From positions 248,001 through 312,000 of the forward strand of contig NZ_JBHRXZ010000017.1 in NCBI RefSeq assembly GCF_042648805.1: a DNA stretch of 64,000 nt, read 5' to 3'. The notes under the pieces are model-generated. The model was given only the letters and a program-made list of their open reading frames with translations, had not been told where the DNA came from and did no database searches. Shown here in pieces: positions 35,221 through 48,067 of the stretch. The stretch's first letter is position 1, and each line of letters starts with the position of its first letter. Source of the stretch: Azomonas tarimensis. GTDB lineage: Bacteria; Pseudomonadota; Gammaproteobacteria; Pseudomonadales; Pseudomonadaceae. The translations under genes and the position numbers were made by a program.

Positions 35221-36735
35221 ATGATCGCTTCGTCTGCCCCCGACACCTACCTCGACAGCTATGGGTTCACCCATGACCCCTTCGCGGCTCGGGTGCCTGG
35301 CTTCAAGTTTTTCCCGGCCCAGCGCAAGCCGGTGCTGGGGCAGTTGCATCACCTGGCGCGATACAGCCAGCTGCTGTTGGTCGTGACTGGGCCGGAAGGC
35401 AGCGGCAAGTCGCTGCTTCGACAGGCGTTGGCGGCCAGTAGCAACAAGCAATCGGTGCAGTGCATGGTTGTCACTCCGGGCTTGGGTGAGAGCGACTCGA
35501 TCGCCCAGCTCGCCAGGGCGCTGGGAGCAAGCGGCACGAGCCGCGAGGCGATCATGGCGCAGGTGGGGCAGGCAACGCTCAATGGGCTGGAGATCTACCT
35601 TCTGGTCGATGATGCCGAGCGCGTCGATGAGGTGACGCTTCAGTTGCTGCTCGACATGGCTGCCGGTGGACCGGAGGGGCGGGCGCATGTTTTCCTGTTC
35701 GGTACCGAAGCGCTGGTGTCGACTCTCGAGGCGAGCGCGGCTGACAGTGAGGCTTTTCATGTAATCGAACTGCAGCCTTACAGTCTGGGCGAAACGCATG
35801 CCTATTTGATGCAGCGCATCGAAGGAGCCGGTGGCGATACCGAATGCCTTGACGACGAACAGGTCAAATACATCCATCAGCAATCCGGCGGTTGGCCGGG
35901 TTCGATCAATCGTGTAGCGCGTGAGGTGCTCATCGAGGCGGTGGGCGAAGAATCGGTCGGGCCGGTGCGTCCCGGCTCCTCGTTCAGTCTGCCATGGAAG
36001 CACCTTGCCGTTGCTGGGGTGGTGCTTGTCGGGGTGGTTATGGCGTTTGTCTTGCAGCGGCCAGGCGATGGTGCGCTTCAGCCGCAAACTACGACACTGG
36101 CGCTAGAGCCGCTGCCAGTGGAAGCGCGTGTACAGTCGAGTGCCCCGCTGGTGGGTGAGGAAGGCCCTGTCGAGCCGGGTCCGGTGATGCGTGAGCCTCT
36201 CGCATCGGTGGCCGGGGCCGAGCGGGGGGGGCAGCCTTTGGCGCCGGCGGGTTTGCCGGCTCCGGTGGAGGTGCCCTCTATACCTGTTGCGCAGTCGCCT
36301 TCGGTCCCGGCCGTGGCAGCGGATGTGGCTGCAGGCTCAGCCGCAGCGCCGCAACCGCAACCGCAACCGCAACCGCAACCCACGCCTGCGCGTACCCCGG
36401 AGGTTGCGGCCGCGCCCGCAGCGCCTGCCACTCCGGCAGTGGCGGGAGCCGGGGCCTGGTATCTGGCGCAGCCTTCCAATAATTACGTGCTGCAAGTTCT
36501 GGGAACCCGCTCGGAGCAGACGGCGCAGTCCATCGCCCGGCAACATGGCTCCTCTTATCGATATTTCGTCAAAACCCATGAGGGCAAGCCGCTCTATGTA
36601 GTCACTTATGGAAGCTTCGCTACCCAGCAAGCCGCGCGGGCGGCTGTCAAGAGCCTGCCGGGTTCCCTGCAAGGGGGTAGCCCCTGGGCTAGAAGTCTCG
36701 CCAGTGTTCAGCAGGAAATAAAAGAGGGGCGCTAG
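35221..36735 (+). CDS. DamX-like AAA and SPOR domain protein
   Basis: Bitopic protein of 504 residues. A cytoplasmic ExeA-type AAA ATPase domain comes first (SYGFTHDPFAARVPGFKFF; Walker A GPEGSGKS about 58-65; Walker B-like LLVDDAE about 122-128), then one membrane segment (about 262-280), a long Pro/Ala/Gln linker containing QPQPQPQPQP, and a C-terminal SPOR domain (about 415-495; YVLQVLGTRSEQTAQSIA, VVTYGSF). This is the layout of DamX, a septal-ring protein. It is the last gene of the pil-aro operon, 9 bases after aroB, the usual place of damX-like genes. Confidence 0.88.
   Translation: MIASSAPDTYLDSYGFTHDPFAARVPGFKFFPAQRKPVLGQLHHLARYSQLLLVVTGPEGSGKSLLRQALAASSNKQSVQCMVVTPGLGESDSIAQLARALGASGTSREAIMAQVGQATLNGLEIYLLVDDAERVDEVTLQLLLDMAAGGPEGRAHVFLFGTEALVSTLEASAADSEAFHVIELQPYSLGETHAYLMQRIEGAGGDTECLDDEQVKYIHQQSGGWPGSINRVAREVLIEAVGEESVGPVRPGSSFSLPWKHLAVAGVVLVGVVMAFVLQRPGDGALQPQTTTLALEPLPVEARVQSSAPLVGEEGPVEPGPVMREPLASVAGAERGGQPLAPAGLPAPVEVPSIPVAQSPSVPAVAADVAAGSAAAPQPQPQPQPQPTPARTPEVAAAPAAPATPAVAGAGAWYLAQPSNNYVLQVLGTRSEQTAQSIARQHGSSYRYFVKTHEGKPLYVVTYGSFATQQAARAAVKSLPGSLQGGSPWARSLASVQQEIKEGR
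36349..36378 (+). repeat. hexanucleotide repeat (CCGCAA)5
   Basis: Five perfect tandem copies of CCGCAA encode the Pro-Gln run in the linker of the DamX-like protein. Copy-number change would lengthen or shorten the linker by two residues without a frameshift. Confidence 0.9.
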
Positions 36736-36772
36736 AAGGAGTTCCTTGGCGCTCCGATAAAATCCGTTTTTA

Positions 36773-36801
36773 TTGTTGTTTTATCTCCAACTGCCTATGT
36801 A
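36773..36801 (+). promoter_or_regulatory. probable promoter of gltBD
   Basis: TTGTTG (36773-36778), a 17-base spacer and TATGTA (36796-36801) in an AT-rich stretch 95 bases before gltB. Confidence 0.55.
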
Positions 36802-36895
36802 AACTGCTCAGCCTTTTGCCCGCGCTAACTCTGGGCTTCGCTCCATTTCGTTGGCAAGGGGTTGATTCGCAACGAAATTAGCGGGTGGAGAGCCT

Positions 36896-41344
<4,449 letters not shown>

Positions 41345-41355
41345 GTCAGCCGCAA

Positions 41356-41385
41356 GCCGCAACTGCCCCGGTCGGCAGTTGCGGC
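41356..41385 (+). other. perfect hairpin in the gltB-gltD spacer
   Basis: GCCGCAACTGCC and GGCAGTTGCGGC form a 12-bp perfect stem with a CCGGTC loop, 12 bases after the gltB stop and 53 bases before the gltD start. No T-run follows. It could stabilise the gltB 3' end or tune gltD level; the adjoining CAGCCGCAAGCCGC resembles pseudomonad REP-type sequence. Confidence 0.7.
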
Positions 41386-41438
41386 ATCTGATGAGTCTTG
41401 CAGCTTGACGCTTGTCGCTGCTGTTACGAGGTTATGAA

Positions 41439-42857
41439 ATGACTGATCGTCTGAACAACGATTTCCAGTTCATCGAGGTCGGGCGCAAGGATCCGAAGAA
41501 AAAGCTGCTGCGCCAGCGCAAGAAGGAGTTCGTCGAGATCTACGAACCCTTCAAGCCGCAACAGGCGGCCGAGCAGGCGCATCGCTGCCTCGGGTGCGGC
41601 AACCCCTATTGCGAATGGAAGTGCCCGGTTCACAACTACATTCCCAACTGGCTGAAGCTGGTTCATGAAGGGAACATCCTGGCCGCGGCGGAGCTGTCGC
41701 ACCAGACCAATACCCTGCCAGAAGTCTGCGGTCGGGTCTGCCCTCAGGACCGCCTCTGCGAGGGGGCCTGTACCCTGAACGACGGTTTCGGTGCGGTCAC
41801 CATCGGCTCGGTGGAGAAGTACATCGCCGACACCGCCTTCGCCATGGGCTGGCGTCCCGATATGTCCAAGGTCAAGCCGACCGGCAAGCGCGTCGCGATC
41901 ATTGGTGCCGGCCCGGCCGGACTGGGCTGTGCCGACATCCTTGCGCGCAGTGGCGTGACCCCGGTGGTGTTCGACAAGAATCCCGAGATCGGTGGCCTGC
42001 TCACCTTCGGCATTCCCGAGTTCAAGCTGGAAAAGAGCGTGATGACCCGCCGGCGTGAAGTCTTCACCGGCATGGGCATCGAGTTCCGCCTGAATACCGA
42101 GATTGGCAAGGATATCGAGATCGACCAGTTGCTCGAGGAGTACGACGCAGTCTTCATGGGCATGGGCACCTACACCTACATGAAGGGCGGCTTTCCCGGT
42201 GAGGACCTGCCAGGTGTCTTCGACGCGCTGGATTTTCTCATCGCCAATGTCAATCGCAACCTGGGTTTCGAGAAGACCCCGGAAGACTACATCGACATGG
42301 CTGGCAAGCGCGTGGTGGTCCTAGGCGGCGGTGACACCGCCATGGACTGCAACCGTACCTCCATCCGCCAGGGCGCCAAGAGCGTCACCTGTGCTTACCG
42401 CCGTGACGCTGCCAACATGCCGGGCTCGCGCCGCGAGGTGAAGAACGCCAAGGATGAGGGCGTGAAGTTCCTCTTCAACCGCCAGCCCATCGCCATTGTC
42501 GGCGAAGACAAGGTCGAGGGGGTCAAGGTCGTCGAAACCCGCCTGGGCGAGCCAGACGCGCGGGGACGGCGTAGCCCCGAGCCGATTCCCGGTTCCGAGC
42601 AGGTACTGCCGGCCGATGCGGTGGTTATTGCGTTCGGCTTCCGCCCGAGCCCTGCGCCCTGGTTCGAGCGCCTCGGCATCGCCGTGGACAACCAGGGACG
42701 CGTGGTGGCGCCGGAAATGGGCGAGTTCAAGCATCAGACCAGCAACCCGAAGATCTTCGCGGGCGGCGATATGGTGCGCGGCTCCGACCTGGTTGTGACG
42801 GCAGTGTTCGAAGGCCGTCAGGCTGCCGAGGGCATCCTGGACTACCTGGGCGTGTAA
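41439..42857 (+). CDS. gltD: glutamate synthase small subunit
   Basis: NADPH-GOGAT beta subunit of 472 residues that passes electrons from NADPH through FAD and iron-sulfur clusters to GltB. Two Cys-rich segments ligate 4Fe-4S clusters (CLGCGNPYCEWKC about 49-61 and CGRVCPQDRLCEGAC about 94-108). The FAD site IIGAGPAGLG and NADPH site VLGGGDTAMDC are intact. ATG 41439 has GAGG 7 bases upstream; an ATG-like start nine codons earlier is less likely. Confidence 0.98.
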   Translation: MTDRLNNDFQFIEVGRKDPKKKLLRQRKKEFVEIYEPFKPQQAAEQAHRCLGCGNPYCEWKCPVHNYIPNWLKLVHEGNILAAAELSHQTNTLPEVCGRVCPQDRLCEGACTLNDGFGAVTIGSVEKYIADTAFAMGWRPDMSKVKPTGKRVAIIGAGPAGLGCADILARSGVTPVVFDKNPEIGGLLTFGIPEFKLEKSVMTRRREVFTGMGIEFRLNTEIGKDIEIDQLLEEYDAVFMGMGTYTYMKGGFPGEDLPGVFDALDFLIANVNRNLGFEKTPEDYIDMAGKRVVVLGGGDTAMDCNRTSIRQGAKSVTCAYRRDAANMPGSRREVKNAKDEGVKFLFNRQPIAIVGEDKVEGVKVVETRLGEPDARGRRSPEPIPGSEQVLPADAVVIAFGFRPSPAPWFERLGIAVDNQGRVVAPEMGEFKHQTSNPKIFAGGDMVRGSDLVVTAVFEGRQAAEGILDYLGV

Positions 42858-42910
42858 AGCCGGCGCCAGGCTGCGACCTGGCGTGCTGACCTGAATCAAG
42901 GTGTTCTGCC

Positions 42911-42934
42911 AAGGCACGGTCTCGACCGTGCCTT
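42911..42934 (+). terminator. intrinsic terminator of gltBD
   Basis: AAGGCACGGT and ACCGTGCCTT pair perfectly around CTCG and are followed by TTCT, 53 bases after the gltD stop and 50 bases before hemE. Confidence 0.9.
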
Positions 42935-42984
42935 TTCTATTGGGCTTTGCGACAATGCCCGGCACTTTTTTGCTGGAAGCCGAC

Positions 42985-44049
42985 ATGACCGCTCTGAAGA
43001 ACGACCGCTTTCTCCGTGCCTTGCTCAAGCAACCTGTCGACATGACCCCCGTGTGGATGATGCGCCAGGCCGGCCGTTACCTCCCCGAGTATCGGGCAAG
43101 CCGCGCCAAGGCGGGCGACTTCATGAGCCTGTGCATGAACCCCGAGTTTGCCTGCGAAGTGACCTTGCAGCCGCTGGATCGCTATCCCCTGGACGCCGCC
43201 ATTCTCTTTTCCGACATCCTCACTATCCCCGACGCCATGGGCCAGGGCCTGTACTTCGAGACTGGCGAGGGACCGCGTTTTCGCAAGGTGATCGACACTG
43301 TCGCGGACATCGAGGCCTTGCCGACCATCAATCCGGAGCATGATCTGGGTTACGTCATGGAGGCCGTGCGCACCATTCGCCGAGAGCTGAACGGCAGGGT
43401 GCCTCTGATCGGCTTTTCCGGCAGCCCCTGGACGCTGGCCACCTACATGGTGGAGGGCGGTTCGTCCAAGGATTTCCGCAAGGCGAAGGCGATGCTCTAC
43501 GACACGCCTCAGGCCATGCACATGCTGCTGGACAAGCTGGCCCAGGCGGTCACCGCCTACCTGAACGGGCAGATCCGTGCCGGTGCGCAAGCGGTGCAGA
43601 TATTCGACACCTGGGGCGGCGCGCTGTCCGATGCGGCCTACCGTGAGTTCTCCCTGTTCTACATGGAGCGCATCGTCCATGGCCTGATCAAGGAGCAGGA
43701 CGGGCAACGTATTCCGGTCATTCTCTTCACCAAGAATGGCGGACAGTGGCTGGAGGCGATGGCCGAGACCGGCGCCCATGCGCTGGGCCTGGACTGGACC
43801 TGCGACATCCGCGGCGCTCGCGCCCGCGTGGGTGACAAGGTCTCGCTACAGGGCAACATGGACCCGAGTGTGCTTTACGCCAATCCTCAGGCCATCCGCG
43901 CCGAAGTGGCGCGCATTCTCGAGCGCTACGGCCATGGCAGCGGACATGTGTTCAACCTTGGCCATGGCATCACGCCCGAGGTCGATCCCGCGCACGCCGG
44001 CGCTTTCATCGAAGCCGTGCACGAGCTGTCCGCGCAATATCACGACTGA
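42985..44049 (+). CDS. hemE: uroporphyrinogen decarboxylase
   Basis: Haem pathway enzyme of 354 residues that removes four carboxyl groups from uroporphyrinogen III. The signatures PVWMMRQAGRYLPEYR and GFSGSPWTLATYMVEGG are intact, as is the C-terminal NLGHGITPEVDP. ATG 42985 has GGAAG 6 bases upstream; an upstream GTG start at 42901 would run through the gltBD terminator and is rejected. Confidence 0.98.
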   Translation: MTALKNDRFLRALLKQPVDMTPVWMMRQAGRYLPEYRASRAKAGDFMSLCMNPEFACEVTLQPLDRYPLDAAILFSDILTIPDAMGQGLYFETGEGPRFRKVIDTVADIEALPTINPEHDLGYVMEAVRTIRRELNGRVPLIGFSGSPWTLATYMVEGGSSKDFRKAKAMLYDTPQAMHMLLDKLAQAVTAYLNGQIRAGAQAVQIFDTWGGALSDAAYREFSLFYMERIVHGLIKEQDGQRIPVILFTKNGGQWLEAMAETGAHALGLDWTCDIRGARARVGDKVSLQGNMDPSVLYANPQAIRAEVARILERYGHGSGHVFNLGHGITPEVDPAHAGAFIEAVHELSAQYHD

Positions 44050-44070
44050 TAGTCGGCGATAGGGCGATCG

Positions 44071-44352
44071 CTAGGGCTGCTTGTAGTGGCCCGGCGTATC
44101 GCCTTTGGGATGAGCGTGGATCCTGGAAACACGGATGTCGGTGATGCCGTGATCGGTGGCGTAGTGCAGGATCTCTTCCGGCTTGGCGTCGAGCGAGGGT
44201 GCGCTGCCGCCCCCTAGATCAGCCTGGTGCCGCTGGATCAGGTGGTGGGCAGCGACGTGCTGCTCGAGGTGCTCGTCCGCAGCGTCGATTACATCGTTCA
44301 TCGGGTCGTTGTTGAAGATGTAATTGATCTCGAATTTGTGATCGTCAGACAT
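44071..44352 (-). CDS. His-rich small protein of unknown function
   Basis: Soluble protein of 93 residues that I cannot assign to a family. Eleven residues are His, most in two clusters (DEHLEQHVAAHHLIQRH and IHAHPKGDTPGHY), suggesting metal binding, though this is only inference. The N-terminal half looks helical and the C-terminal half alternates (EEILHYATDHGITDIRVSRI). GGAGA precedes the ATG at good distance, supporting translation. It is convergent with hemE and shares direction with the permease gene 95 bases upstream. Confidence 0.7.
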   Translation of the reverse strand: MSDDHKFEINYIFNNDPMNDVIDAADEHLEQHVAAHHLIQRHQADLGGGSAPSLDAKPEEILHYATDHGITDIRVSRIHAHPKGDTPGHYKQP

Positions 44353-44447
44353 GGGTATCTCCGGTCATGCGCTTATGGGGCTATGACTGAGATGTCCTGT
44401 CTAACGTTCCTGCCGGGCGTCCGTAGTTCAGCGTCGGGTGGTCCTGC

Positions 44448-46238
44448 TCATACCGGCGTGAGCGGGAAGAACAGTGGAATCACCAGCGATGCCACGATCC
44501 ACAAAAGGATGTTCAGCGGGATGCCGACCTTCAGGAAATCGGTGAAGCGATAACCACCGGCGTTGTAGACAAAGGTGTTGGTCTGGTAGCCGATCGGGGT
44601 GGCGAAGCTGGCGCTGGCGGCGAACATCACGGCAACGACGAAGGCGCGCGGGTCGACGCCCAGGTGCTGGGCAACGCCGATCGCGATGGGAGTGACCAGC
44701 ACCGCAATGGCATTGTTCGACAGCAGCTCGGTCAGCACCGAGGTGACCAGATATATGAACGACAGCATCAGCAGCGGGCCGGCCCAGGGCAACCAGCCCA
44801 TCGTGGTGGTGACCATCACGCCGACCAGGCCGACCTTGTCCATGGCGATGCTCACCGCGAGCATGCCGAAGATGAGGCTGAGGATCTTCCAGTCGACTGC
44901 CTTGTAGGCGTCGTCGACGTCCAGGCAACGGGTGGCCAGGACCACCACCGCGCCGATCATGGCCAGACCTTCGATGGGCATCACTCGTAAGGCAGCCAGC
45001 AACATCACGGCGAGCGCGACGAGAATGGCGATCGGTGCCTTGTCGCGGCGAAAGGCGCGCTCCTGCACGGTATTGAGGCTGATCAGTTCGCCATTGTCGG
45101 CGAACCGCTTGATCTGCCCCGGCGTCCCCTCCACCAGCAGGACATCGCCGAACTGCAATTCGAAGTCGTCGAGGTTGCCGGAAATGTTCTCGTCCTGGCG
45201 ATGCACGGCGAGCACGGCGATACCGTAGCGCGCCGTGAGGTCCAGGTCGCGCATGGGGCGGTGGCTATAGCGGGAGTTGCGACCGACGATGGCCTCGGCG
45301 AGCATCACGTCATGGCTGCTGACGGTCTCGAATGCCTCGTTGCGGTTGAAGGCCAGCCGGCCATTCTCGCGCAGCTCCACCACGTCCTTGACCTGGCCAT
45401 GGATCACCAGCAAGTCGCCCTGGGCCAGCACCGTGTCGTGCTGCGGCTCGGTCAGCTCGCTGTCCTCGCGGAAGATCTTGAGCACCTTCAACCCGCTGCC
45501 GCCATTGAGATTGGCCTCACCGAGAGTCTTGCCGATCACCGGCGAGCTGTGCGGTACCAGAAGTTCGCTCATGAAGGTGCGTGCCAGGTCCTGTCGCAGT
45601 TGCCGGGACAGGGTCTCGCGCTCAGGCAGCAGGCGCTTGCCGATGGTGAGCATGTAGATCATGCCCGCAGCGGCGAGAAAGAGCCCGGCCCCGGTGATCT
45701 CGAAGATCCCGAAGGGCTCCAATCCGGCCTTGCGTGCCACGCCGTCGACAAGAATGTTGGTCGAGGTGCCAAGCAGGGTCAGGGTACCCCCCAGAATGGT
45801 GGCGTAGGACAGCGGGATCAGCAGTTTCGAAGGCTGGGTTCCGGCTCGGCGGGCCAGGGAGATCGCCACAGGGGTGAGAATGGCCACCACCGGCGTATTG
45901 TTTAGCGCCGCCGAGATCACCAGCGCCGTCACGGTGATGCCGATCAGCACCCGGGTCGGGCTGGTGCCGACCAGGTTGCCCAGCCAGTTGCCGAGCGCGT
46001 CGACGCAACCGGTGCGTTCCAGCGCTGCAGAGATAACGAACATGCAGGCAATGGTGACCGGCGCGGAGTTGGACAGCACCGAGAGGACTTCGGCAGGGCT
46101 CAACAGCTGTGTGATGAGCAGGGCGGCTACAGCGATCGCAGCCACCACGTCCGGGGTATAGCGCTCCCTGACAAAGGCGTAAAGCACCCATACCAGCAGG
46201 GCGGCAACAAACCAGATCGAGAGGGATTCGGGAAGCAT
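44448..46238 (-). CDS. DASS/SLC13-type permease with RCK_C domains
   Basis: Inner-membrane protein of 596 residues. Two membrane halves flank a cytoplasmic insert holding two TrkA_C (RCK_C) domains (about 205-370). The DASS-type signatures are the paired re-entrant segments NNTPVVAILTPVAI and SNNAIAVLVTPIAIG, and GTSTNILVDG and ATPIGYQTN. Proteins of this layout (YfbS, Slr/SAC1-like) are annotated as anion or sulfate/citrate carriers, but the substrate cannot be read here. Divergent from the Tat-exported aldo/keto reductase gene. Confidence 0.88.
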   Translation of the reverse strand: MLPESLSIWFVAALLVWVLYAFVRERYTPDVVAAIAVAALLITQLLSPAEVLSVLSNSAPVTIACMFVISAALERTGCVDALGNWLGNLVGTSPTRVLIGITVTALVISAALNNTPVVAILTPVAISLARRAGTQPSKLLIPLSYATILGGTLTLLGTSTNILVDGVARKAGLEPFGIFEITGAGLFLAAAGMIYMLTIGKRLLPERETLSRQLRQDLARTFMSELLVPHSSPVIGKTLGEANLNGGSGLKVLKIFREDSELTEPQHDTVLAQGDLLVIHGQVKDVVELRENGRLAFNRNEAFETVSSHDVMLAEAIVGRNSRYSHRPMRDLDLTARYGIAVLAVHRQDENISGNLDDFELQFGDVLLVEGTPGQIKRFADNGELISLNTVQERAFRRDKAPIAILVALAVMLLAALRVMPIEGLAMIGAVVVLATRCLDVDDAYKAVDWKILSLIFGMLAVSIAMDKVGLVGVMVTTTMGWLPWAGPLLMLSFIYLVTSVLTELLSNNAIAVLVTPIAIGVAQHLGVDPRAFVVAVMFAASASFATPIGYQTNTFVYNAGGYRFTDFLKVGIPLNILLWIVASLVIPLFFPLTPV

Positions 46239-46290
46239 GAGCGTCCTTTCAGGGGCGAGATGAAGCAGTTGCCGAAGATAAGAGCAGATG

Positions 46291-46305
46291 CTTAGATAGT
46301 CTAAG
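46291..46305. promoter_or_regulatory. palindrome in a divergent promoter region, possible operator
   Basis: CTTAGA and TCTAAG flank TAG in the 186-bp region between the permease and aldo/keto reductase genes. An AT-rich stretch with TATAGA (46331-46336) lies just downstream and may be the -10 of the reductase gene. No regulator gene is adjacent. Confidence 0.35.
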
Positions 46306-46424
46306 ACCGTTTTTGGAAGTTTTTATTCTTTATAGAACTAAGCGTTCCGGCTCATGGCTCCACCGCGAACTTGAAGGCCGCTGGCAGGTCGCACGCAGAC
46401 CGCACCCGTACCGAGGATTCGCCC

Positions 46425-47534
46425 ATGCATCGACGTTCCCTGCTCACCGCCGCTGCGATTGGCGGCGCCGGCCTGGCGCTGGCTCCGCTGATGAGTCGCG
46501 CCGCCGAGTCTGCGGCCCCGGACTCGCTACCGATGAACCGAGGCGATGCGCCTCGCTACCGGCCGCCCTATCGATTCGGCCTGGGGGGCGGGGTGGGACT
46601 GGGCGATTCGCGCCGGGAAAGCGAGGTCGAGCAGGCCTGGGCGATCATGGAGGCGGCCTGGGATGTCGGAGTGCGGTTGTTCGATACCTCGCCCTGGTAT
46701 GGGCTCGGCCTCAGCGAGCGGCGCATGGGCCACTTCCTCTTTCCCAAGGCACCGGACAGCTACGTGTTGTCGAGCAAGACCGGACGCTTGCTGGTACCAG
46801 AGGCCGGGTACTCCCACCCGAACTGGCAGGGCGTCAACCATTTCAATTACCGCTATGACTACAGCGCGGCCGGCACTAGGCGGTCGGTGGAGGACAGTCT
46901 TCAGCGCATGGGGGTCCCCAGCCTGGATATCGTCTTCATCCATGACCTGTCGCCGGACAACCGCGACCTGGGCGAGCGCTGGCTGGAATATTTCGACGAG
47001 GCGGCCAGGGGCGCCATGCCCGAACTGGTGAAGATGCGCGAGGAGGGCCTCATCAAGGGGTGGGGCCTCGGAGTCAATACGCTCGAGCCGGCGTTGCGTG
47101 CGATGGAAGTGTCCGATCCGGACATCATTCTCTCGGCGACCCAGTACACCCTGCTCAAACATGCCGACGCCCTCGAGCGACTGTTTCCGGTATGCCAGGC
47201 CCGTGGCGTCTCGCTGATGCTTGGCTCGCCCCTCAATGCCGGTTATCTGGCCGGCGGAGAGCGGTATAACTACGGCGACGAGGTTCCCGCGGATATCGCC
47301 GAGAAGCTGCGGCGCTACCATGCCCTTGCCCGCGACCACCAGGTCGACCTCCGAACCGCGGCACTGCAATTCTGCAATGCGCCCGAGGTGGTTTCCTGCA
47401 TCATCCCCGGCGCCAGCCGGCCAGAGCATGTGCGGGAAAATGCCGCTTCAATGTCGGTGCGGATTCCCCAGGGATTCTGGAGCGACGCCAAGGAGCAGGG
47501 CCTGATCGAACCCGGTGCGCCAACCCCGGGCTGA
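46425..47534 (+). CDS. aldo/keto reductase with Tat signal peptide
   Basis: Oxidoreductase of 369 residues. The N terminus HRRSLLTAAAIGGAGLALAP is a twin-arginine signal, so the protein should be exported folded with its nicotinamide cofactor, or be anchored in the membrane. The AKR barrel follows with the catalytic tetrad recognisable: Asp and Tyr in FDTSPWYG, Lys in LSSKTGR, and His in VFIHD. The closest general type is the aldose or pyridoxal dehydrogenase-like AKRs. ATG 46425 has GAGG upstream; an earlier in-frame ATG at 46371 would bury the Tat motif. Confidence 0.88.
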   Translation: MHRRSLLTAAAIGGAGLALAPLMSRAAESAAPDSLPMNRGDAPRYRPPYRFGLGGGVGLGDSRRESEVEQAWAIMEAAWDVGVRLFDTSPWYGLGLSERRMGHFLFPKAPDSYVLSSKTGRLLVPEAGYSHPNWQGVNHFNYRYDYSAAGTRRSVEDSLQRMGVPSLDIVFIHDLSPDNRDLGERWLEYFDEAARGAMPELVKMREEGLIKGWGLGVNTLEPALRAMEVSDPDIILSATQYTLLKHADALERLFPVCQARGVSLMLGSPLNAGYLAGGERYNYGDEVPADIAEKLRRYHALARDHQVDLRTAALQFCNAPEVVSCIIPGASRPEHVRENAASMSVRIPQGFWSDAKEQGLIEPGAPTPG

Positions 47535-47620
47535 TTGCCGGGCGCGCTTGTACAGGCGCGGGGCTTTGATCAGAGTAGTCATCCCGATCCATGTGACCAG
47601 ACCCTTGGTACAGAAGCCGC

Positions 47621-47950
47621 ATGAGTACACTCGATCAGGACATCGAACGCCGTATCGCCCGCGAAGTCGCTGCCTGGCAGGAGCGGGTGACCTCCCGGGG
47701 CGAACCCTTGCAGATCGACGAGGGCTGGCTGCACACGCCCGAAGCGCTGCGCACGCCCTTCGCCGTGTTGAAGTCGGCCGGCATCCCGCCCGCCGAGGTT
47801 GAGCTCTTCCAGCAGCGATCACGCTTGCGCGAGCGGCTCGAAGCCTGCGTCGAGGACAGTGAACGCCTGACGCTCCAGCGCGAGCTCAGCGGACTGGAGC
47901 AGGCGCTTGCTTTCCGCCTGGAAGCACTGCAGCGTCTCGGTACGGGTTAG
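47621..47950 (+). CDS. DUF1992-like (DnaJC28-type) small protein
   Basis: Soluble helical protein of 109 residues. The segment RGEPLQIDEGWLHTPEALR followed by FAVLKSAGIPPAEVELFQQR resembles the DUF1992 pattern (a G-[KE]-P-L element, then ILKxxGxxPPExEL), with a coiled-coil-like C terminus. The N terminus differs from the usual family form, so the match is tentative. It follows the reductase gene by 86 bases and is convergent with selO. The 117-bp space to selO holds nothing I recognise. Confidence 0.6.
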   Translation: MSTLDQDIERRIAREVAAWQERVTSRGEPLQIDEGWLHTPEALRTPFAVLKSAGIPPAEVELFQQRSRLRERLEACVEDSERLTLQRELSGLEQALAFRLEALQRLGTG

Positions 47951-48067
47951 CCAGAAGGGCTCAACGCTGGGCGGCAGACCTGCGTGGAAGTGGTGTATCA
48001 GGCGCTGGCTGAATGAGAGCGGGTGGTGCCCCTCGATCGCTCGGCTTGAAGCAGCGCGAGTCGGTCC

